Assembly: GCA_043775075.1 (NCBI GenBank)
Contig: JAYVSS010000216.1
Coordinates: forward strand, 1-18,396
Reading direction: 5' to 3'
Length of the DNA stretch: 18,396 nt
From: JANLQX01 sp043775075
GTDB taxonomy: Bacteria; Actinomycetota; Acidimicrobiia; Acidimicrobiales; JANYDT01
Shown: one piece after another, positions 14,796 through 18,396 of the stretch
Numbering within the stretch: position 1 is the first letter of the stretch
Layout: the number at the start of each line of letters is the position of its first letter
Program-made: the position numbers and the translations under genes
The notes under the pieces: generated by a model
What the model was told of the DNA's origin: nothing
Databases searched by the model: none
The model's input: the letters and a program-made list of their open reading frames with translations, nothing else

Positions 14796-14831
14796 ATGGC
14801 GGTTATACAGCGCGCTTATGATTTCGCCTAG
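14796..14831 (+). repeat. Tiny conserved reading frame, copy 1, carrying a 22-bp exact repeat
   Basis: ATG 14796 opens an 11-codon frame, MAVIQRAYDFA, ending at TAG 14829. Bases 14800-14821 are identical to 18334-18355. The two copies differ in ways that keep or mildly change residues (GAT/GAC; Ala/Ser, Phe/Ile), which suggests it is or was coding. A further ATG-CC follows 47 bases after the first ATG, but no clear gene follows it. It could be a leader peptide, the N-terminal remnant of a small gene, or a repeat arm. Confidence 0.6.
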
Positions 14832-15001
14832 TGGACAATCTTATGCCCCGTAACCGGGCGAAATGCGGCGCGCCTCATCTGGAACTGGGTCAATTCGAGA
14901 GTCAACTCACGACCGGACGAATGCCACCACGCTCGGCTCTCAAGCGGGTTCGTTGTCCAGGCCGGGATCGGTTCGCCACGCGACCACGCCCTCGCGTCGC
15001 T

Positions 15002-15661
15002 TTAGCGGTGGTCGGTGCTGCGGTCCAGCCAGGCTCGAACTGCGAGGACTCGGCGGTGATCGTCGGGCTCGGGTGGCAGACCGAGTTTCGTGAGGATGCT
15101 GCCGATGTGGGTTTCGACGGTTTTCTCGTTGAGTGAGAAGCGGGCGGCGATGGCACGGTTCGATCGTCCTTCGGCCATGGCGGCGAGGATGTCCTGTTCT
15201 CGCGCGGTGAGGGCCGTGACGAGATCGCGTGTGCTTCGGCGTCCAAGGAACTGGGCGACGACGTCGGGGTCCAAGACCGTGCCGCCGCCCGCGACGGCGG
15301 CAATCGCGTCAGTAAGCACGGAGACGTCGAGGATGTGGTCTTTGAGGAGATAGCCGAACTTCCCGGGGTGTGACCGGGCGAGGTTCAACGCGTATCGGCT
15401 CTCGATGGTTTGGGATAGCAGGAGGATTCCAAGGTTGGGCCACCGGGCTCGGGCGGTGGTGGCGGCGACGGCGCCTTCGTGGGTGAAGGTCGGTGGCATT
15501 CGGATGTCGACGAGGGCGAGGTCGGGTTGGTGTTCTGCGATTGCGTCTAGGAGGGCGTCGCCGTCGCCGACGCAGGCGACCGGTTGATGGTTGGCTTCGG
15601 TGAGCAGGCGGGCGAGGCCCTCGCGCAACAGCACCGAATCGTCGGCGATCACGATCCGCAT
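15002..15661 (-). CDS. NarL/LuxR-type response regulator
   Basis: This is a 219-residue two-domain transcription factor. The receiver domain has the acidic pair D7-D8, the phospho-acceptor D52 in LVDIRMPP, the switch Ser/Thr position in LLLSQT and the conserved lysine K107 in YLLKDH. The C-terminal LuxR-type helix-turn-helix is at about 151-195, with LTAREQDILAAMAEGRSNRA and the recognition helix region EKTVETHIGSILTKLGL. It is expected to be phosphorylated by the kinase encoded directly upstream, whose last 13 bp overlap this start (ATG 15659-15661), indicating translational coupling. The target genes are not known; the neighbouring divergent membrane-protein promoter is a likely candidate. 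Confidence 0.94.
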   Translation of the reverse strand: MRIVIADDSVLLREGLARLLTEANHQPVACVGDGDALLDAIAEHQPDLALVDIRMPPTFTHEGAVAATTARARWPNLGILLLSQTIESRYALNLARSHPGKFGYLLKDHILDVSVLTDAIAAVAGGGTVLDPDVVAQFLGRRSTRDLVTALTAREQDILAAMAEGRSNRAIAARFSLNEKTVETHIGSILTKLGLPPEPDDHRRVLAVRAWLDRSTDHR

Positions 15662-17664
15662 GGAGCGACCGCCTCGATGATGGTGCCCCCACCGGCTGGG
15701 CTGGTGATCTTTACTCGTCCGCCGACGGCCTCGGTCCGGTCGGCGATGCCTCGGAGGCCATGGCCGTTCGGGTCGGCCGACCCCACACCATCGTCGACAC
15801 AGATGAGCGTGGCGGTGCTGTCATCGACGTGTAGCTCGATGCGTATGTTGTCGGAGTGACTGTGCTTAACGGCGTTCGCCACCGCTTCACACGCCACGTA
15901 CCACAGCGCCTCTTCGATATGCGGTGGCAGGCGCGTCGTTGCGACGTCGATGCGCACGGTTCGTGGCGTCCGTCCGGCGAGGTCGTCGAGTGCGCCTGCG
16001 AGTCCGGCATCGGCCAGCACGGTGGGGTGTAGCCCGTTGGCGAGTTCTCGTAGATCGCGCACGGCGACGCCCAACTGGTCGACGGCGTGATCGAGGAGGT
16101 CGCTGCGGGTTCCGTGATCGGTGCGCAGCTGCCCGGCGCGTAGGTGCAGGGCGAGGGCGAGGAGTCGCTGTTGGGCGCCATCGTGGAGGTTGCGCTCAAT
16201 GCGATGACGCTCGGCGGCTTGTGCGATGACGATGCGGGCTCGGGACTCACGAACCTCTTCGAGTTGCGCGGAGAGCTCGGCTCGCAAGCGGATGTTGTCG
16301 AGCTCGGCGACCGCCACGGTCGCAAGATCTCGCGCCAACTGGGAATCGACCTGCCGGTCTCGGAAACGAAGACGAGCGACCCGCTCACCGCCTCGGTGCA
16401 GTTCGATGTCTCCCGGTTGCAGTGACGCGGTGAATCCATCGGCGGTCGACCAGCGTTGCTGCCCCCGAAGCCAATAGGCCACGTCGAGTGTCGGATCGTG
16501 GAGCGCGGCGGCGAGCGTGGCTTCAAGGGTTCGGGAAGGACGGTCGTCGGCCAGGTGCTCTCGAACGAGGCGACGGGCCTCGTAGCGGCGACGGTCGAAG
16601 CGGCGATCCACCTGGTCCTGTAGCGCGCGTAACACCGGGAGCGCAGCGCTGACGGTGGCTGCCGTAGCCAGGACAGCGGGGACAGTTGCGTCATCGACAA
16701 GGCCGCCCAGTGTGCGACCGAGTCCTGCTGTGACCGCCATGAAGGCGCCCATCAGGGCGAGGGTCGTTAGCACGTACGCAGTCGCCCGGCTCAGGATCCG
16801 GTCGATGTCGTAGAGCCGGTATCGCATCACCGACAAGCCGGCGATGATGGGGATCAGTCCGACGAACCCACCGGTCGCAACCGTCCGAACGAGGTCGAGA
16901 CCGGCGATCGAGGCGACGGCGGACGCCGCCACCAGCAACGGGAGCGGGATCACCACCAACGTCATCCAACGCAGTTGCCGGCGCTCGTCGCCCGAAGCCC
17001 GTCGGAACCGCACCACTACCGAGACGCCGCCGACCACCAACCCGGCGAGCGTCACGAAGATCGCGACACCGGCCACAGCGTTCACGGCCGGAGCGAGCGA
17101 ACGCAGTGCCCAAGGGTTTCGAACGGCGGCGTATGGCGGCTCGAAACGGGCGTCCTGCACCGCTTTGGCGGCCAGACCGACAACAGCGGCCGCCGACGTG
17201 ATCACCAGGGCACGTTTCCAGCGGATGCTGAGTGCTTGTCCGGTCGGAGTCAACTGCAAGATGGCGGCCAGCAGCCCGAACCAGGCAATGAAGGAAGCCT
17301 GGCCGGCAACCAACGCGAGCGCCGGACCAGCGCCAGAGTCGCCTCCAACAACGCCACGGTCGAGCGCGTAGGCGTCACCCGCTCCGCCTACCGCCACTGC
17401 GACACTCAGTCCCAGGAACAGCCATCCGACCGGGTGCCGTCGGCGACGTATTGCCACGATAAGACCAACTGTTGATGCGCTGAGCAGTGCTGCGCCGTAG
17501 ACGAATGCTTCCGACGGATCAGTCGCCCACGTCGGCCTTCCCGACGAACGCACCCGCGCTTCCAAGGTCACCGTCACCCCAAGCCCGACGAGCGCGAGAA
17601 GCCACATCATCAGCGCCGCTACCCGCCACGTCGGTACGCCCCTCCGGTACTCCACCGCTCCCAT
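15649..17664 (-). CDS. Membrane sensor histidine kinase, HisKA_3 (NarL-partner) type
   Basis: This is a 671-residue kinase. The N-terminal 320 residues hold about eight or nine hydrophobic helices, with the segment RYRLYDIDRILSRATAYVL (281-299) typical of actinobacterial kinases of this class. A coiled region with DRRFDRRRYEARRL follows, then a weak GAF-like middle part (375-455). The dimerisation helix has the phospho-acceptor H494 in ERHRIERNLHDGAQQR. The ATPase domain carries the N box CEAVANAVKHSHS (592-604, Glu593/Asn597), VDDGVG (623-628) and GHGLRGIADR (634-643). The signal sensed is unknown. ATG 17662-17664 has a weak ribosome site. The gene is divergent from the small membrane protein gene at 17802. 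Confidence 0.93.
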   Translation of the reverse strand: MGAVEYRRGVPTWRVAALMMWLLALVGLGVTVTLEARVRSSGRPTWATDPSEAFVYGAALLSASTVGLIVAIRRRRHPVGWLFLGLSVAVAVGGAGDAYALDRGVVGGDSGAGPALALVAGQASFIAWFGLLAAILQLTPTGQALSIRWKRALVITSAAAVVGLAAKAVQDARFEPPYAAVRNPWALRSLAPAVNAVAGVAIFVTLAGLVVGGVSVVVRFRRASGDERRQLRWMTLVVIPLPLLVAASAVASIAGLDLVRTVATGGFVGLIPIIAGLSVMRYRLYDIDRILSRATAYVLTTLALMGAFMAVTAGLGRTLGGLVDDATVPAVLATAATVSAALPVLRALQDQVDRRFDRRRYEARRLVREHLADDRPSRTLEATLAAALHDPTLDVAYWLRGQQRWSTADGFTASLQPGDIELHRGGERVARLRFRDRQVDSQLARDLATVAVAELDNIRLRAELSAQLEEVRESRARIVIAQAAERHRIERNLHDGAQQRLLALALHLRAGQLRTDHGTRSDLLDHAVDQLGVAVRDLRELANGLHPTVLADAGLAGALDDLAGRTPRTVRIDVATTRLPPHIEEALWYVACEAVANAVKHSHSDNIRIELHVDDSTATLICVDDGVGSADPNGHGLRGIADRTEAVGGRVKITSPAGGGTIIEAVAPCGS

Positions 17665-17690
17665 CGTCGCATGATCTACCCCAACTAGCC

Positions 17691-17733
17691 ATCGGGGCTA
17701 ACCCCGAGGTGAGAGATCCCAGCCTGCCCCGAT
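17691..17733. promoter_or_regulatory. Inverted-repeat cluster between divergent kinase and membrane-protein genes
   Basis: ATCGGGGC (17691-17698) and its reverse complement GCCCCGAT (17726-17733) lie 27 bp apart, and TCGGGG-CTAA-CCCCGA (17692-17707) forms a tight 6-bp inverted repeat. CCCCGA thus occurs in three positions in 43 bp of the shared promoter region. It is a plausible binding site for the adjacent response regulator; this is inferred from symmetry and position. Confidence 0.45.
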
Positions 17734-17759
17734 GCGCAACCCGCTCTGGGGGCCGATGC

Positions 17760-17771
17760 TGATCATGATCA
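17760..17771. promoter_or_regulatory. 12-bp perfect palindrome upstream of the small membrane protein gene
   Basis: TGATCATGATCA is fully self-complementary and is followed by another TGATC at 17779. It lies 30 bp before the ATG at 17802, where it could act as an operator or transcript hairpin. Confidence 0.4.
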
Positions 17772-17801
17772 CAAACGGTGATCCAAGAACAGGAGCACAC
17801 C

Positions 17802-18047
17802 ATGAACCGACGTTCCTACATCCGCTACATCATCGCCTCGGTCGTGATGTTCGTTGCCGGCCTCGCCCTCGGTGCCGGCAAAAGCAGCGAAGACACCTCA
17901 GGCGCGAACACTGCCTCAAAGTTCCTCCTCGCTATCGGCCTCCTTGCCTTCATCATCACCGGGACCCTCGAAGTTGTCGCTCGGCGACGGGCTACCCGAA
18001 GCTCCACCAGCCAGACCGGCGAAGTACCAGCCGGAAACGAGCGCTGA
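17802..18047 (+). CDS. Small two-helix membrane protein of unknown function
   Basis: The 81-residue product starts at ATG 17802, behind AGGAG at 17791-17795. Two hydrophobic helices at about 7-26 (IRYIIASVVMFVAGLALGAG) and 40-59 (KFLLAIGLLAFIITGTLEVV) are joined by a short polar loop. An Arg-rich then Ser/Thr-rich tail follows, presumably cytoplasmic. No family is recognised. It is transcribed divergently from the sensor kinase, and the shared region holds inverted repeats, so it may be a target or accessory of that two-component system. An upstream in-frame ATT/ATC-type start is less likely given the good ribosome site. Confidence 0.72.
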   Translation: MNRRSYIRYIIASVVMFVAGLALGAGKSSEDTSGANTASKFLLAIGLLAFIITGTLEVVARRRATRSSTSQTGEVPAGNER

Positions 18048-18092
18048 CTGAACAACCAACCCGTGCTGGAGCGGCGCCCAGGCTGCCGTGAC

Positions 18093-18125
18093 GGCTGCCC
18101 GAAGAACCCACGTTCTCGGGCGGCC
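18093..18125 (+). terminator. Long hairpin downstream of the small membrane protein gene
   Basis: GGCTGCCCGAAGAAC pairs with GTTCTCGGGCGGCC around a CCAC loop, giving about 14 bp with one bulged A and one wobble. There is no T run after it, so it is either a U-less terminator, as often proposed for actinobacteria, or another RNA structure. It starts 46 bp after the stop at 18047. Confidence 0.55.
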
Positions 18126-18329
18126 AGAGCCCGTTGATTTACCAATTGAAGCCTCTTTGATCGGTAACGGCCGCCCCATGAAAGCTACGGAATCGCGACA
18201 GGCCAAGCGGCAAAGCGCACGAAGTAATGGCCCGAACTCTGCACCGTGAAACGCTCAGACCATACGCGCTTGTCATCGACAATGACACTCGAATCGGCTG
18301 ACGTTATCGGGCACTCCGTCCGCCGTAAC
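18126..18329. other. Intergenic stretch without a supported gene
   Basis: Together with the flanking hairpin this leaves about 280 bp after the small membrane protein gene with no believable coding frame. The only structure noted is an inverted repeat at 18271-18287. Minus-strand frames here are short and of odd composition. Confidence 0.55.
18271..18287. promoter_or_regulatory. Inverted repeat TGTCAT-N5-ATGACA
   Basis: A perfect 6-bp inverted repeat with a five-base spacer lies 43 bp before the second copy of the conserved tiny reading frame. It has the spacing of an operator for a dimeric repressor. It is not present before copy 1. Confidence 0.3.
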
Positions 18330-18368
18330 ATGTCGGTTATACAGCGCGCTTATGACATCGCAGAGTGA
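18330..18368 (+). repeat. Tiny conserved reading frame, copy 2, carrying a 22-bp exact repeat
   Basis: ATG 18330 opens a 12-codon frame, MSVIQRAYDIAE, ending at TGA 18366-18368. Bases 18334-18355 match copy 1 exactly and are in the same orientation. A further ATG-CC is 49 bases after the first ATG (18379), as in copy 1 (47 bases), and that frame runs off the window (MPHFRS). A one-base shift after the Ala codon would continue the first frame to the window end. What follows outside the window will decide its nature. Confidence 0.6.
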
Positions 18369-18396
18369 GGATTATCGGATGCCGCATTTTCGTTCT

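Noticed and set aside
14831..15136. Plus-strand frame after repeat copy 1 running into the response-regulator gene
   Set aside because: It has no motif and most of it is the antisense shadow of the regulator.
1..18396. CRISPR array, insertion sequence or integrase gene
   Set aside because: No regularly spaced repeats, transposase or recombinase motifs were seen on either strand.

Overview
The window is high-GC bacterial DNA with short gene gaps and several GTG starts. Its gene set looks actinobacterial: a PPOX-class protein of the F420-dependent type, a DUF5990 protein, a DUF1996 protein, an excalibur-domain protein, an acyl-CoA carboxylase beta subunit and a sensor kinase with an actinobacterial-style membrane region. 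Acidimicrobiia is my best guess for the class, from general gene flavour only. No ribosomal RNA or marker set is present to confirm it.

Bases 1-10900 look like ordinary chromosome. The 3' end of der (GTPase for 50S ribosome assembly) is followed by a DUF1996 gene whose likely signal peptide lies in another frame. A cupin gene and ppa (inorganic pyrophosphatase) sit on the minus strand. Next is a plus-strand block: AMP-forming acyl-CoA ligase, a four-helix membrane protein, an acyl-CoA carboxylase beta subunit, an HMG-CoA lyase-like enzyme and a small zinc-ribbon membrane protein that overlaps it. The three enzymes fit acyl-CoA catabolism, such as branched-chain or leucine-type degradation. 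The lyase has Ser where the family has its catalytic Cys. An Orn/Lys/Arg decarboxylase (minus) and a GMC oxidoreductase (plus) follow, divergently transcribed.

Bases 10940-13650 look like an accessory region beside a tRNA-Pro(GGG) gene. The tRNA has a hairpin-plus-T-run terminator and then a cluster of short direct and inverted repeats. After that come a secreted orphan protein, an adhesin-E-like secreted protein overlapping an excalibur-domain protein, a gene-poor stretch, the C-terminal part of an HK97-type phage major capsid protein, and two small overlapping or frameshifted reading frames. I read this as a decayed prophage or island; no integrase is visible.

Bases 13690-18396 hold a PPOX-class flavin/F420 protein, a DUF5990 protein and a NarL-type two-component system (kinase and regulator overlapping by 13 bp). 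A two-helix membrane protein is transcribed divergently from the kinase across a region rich in inverted repeats. This signalling module lies between two copies of an identical 22-bp sequence in direct orientation. Each copy sits inside a tiny ATG-initiated frame reading M-[A/S]-VIQRAYD-[F/I]-A. That duplicated element is the least explained signal in the window.
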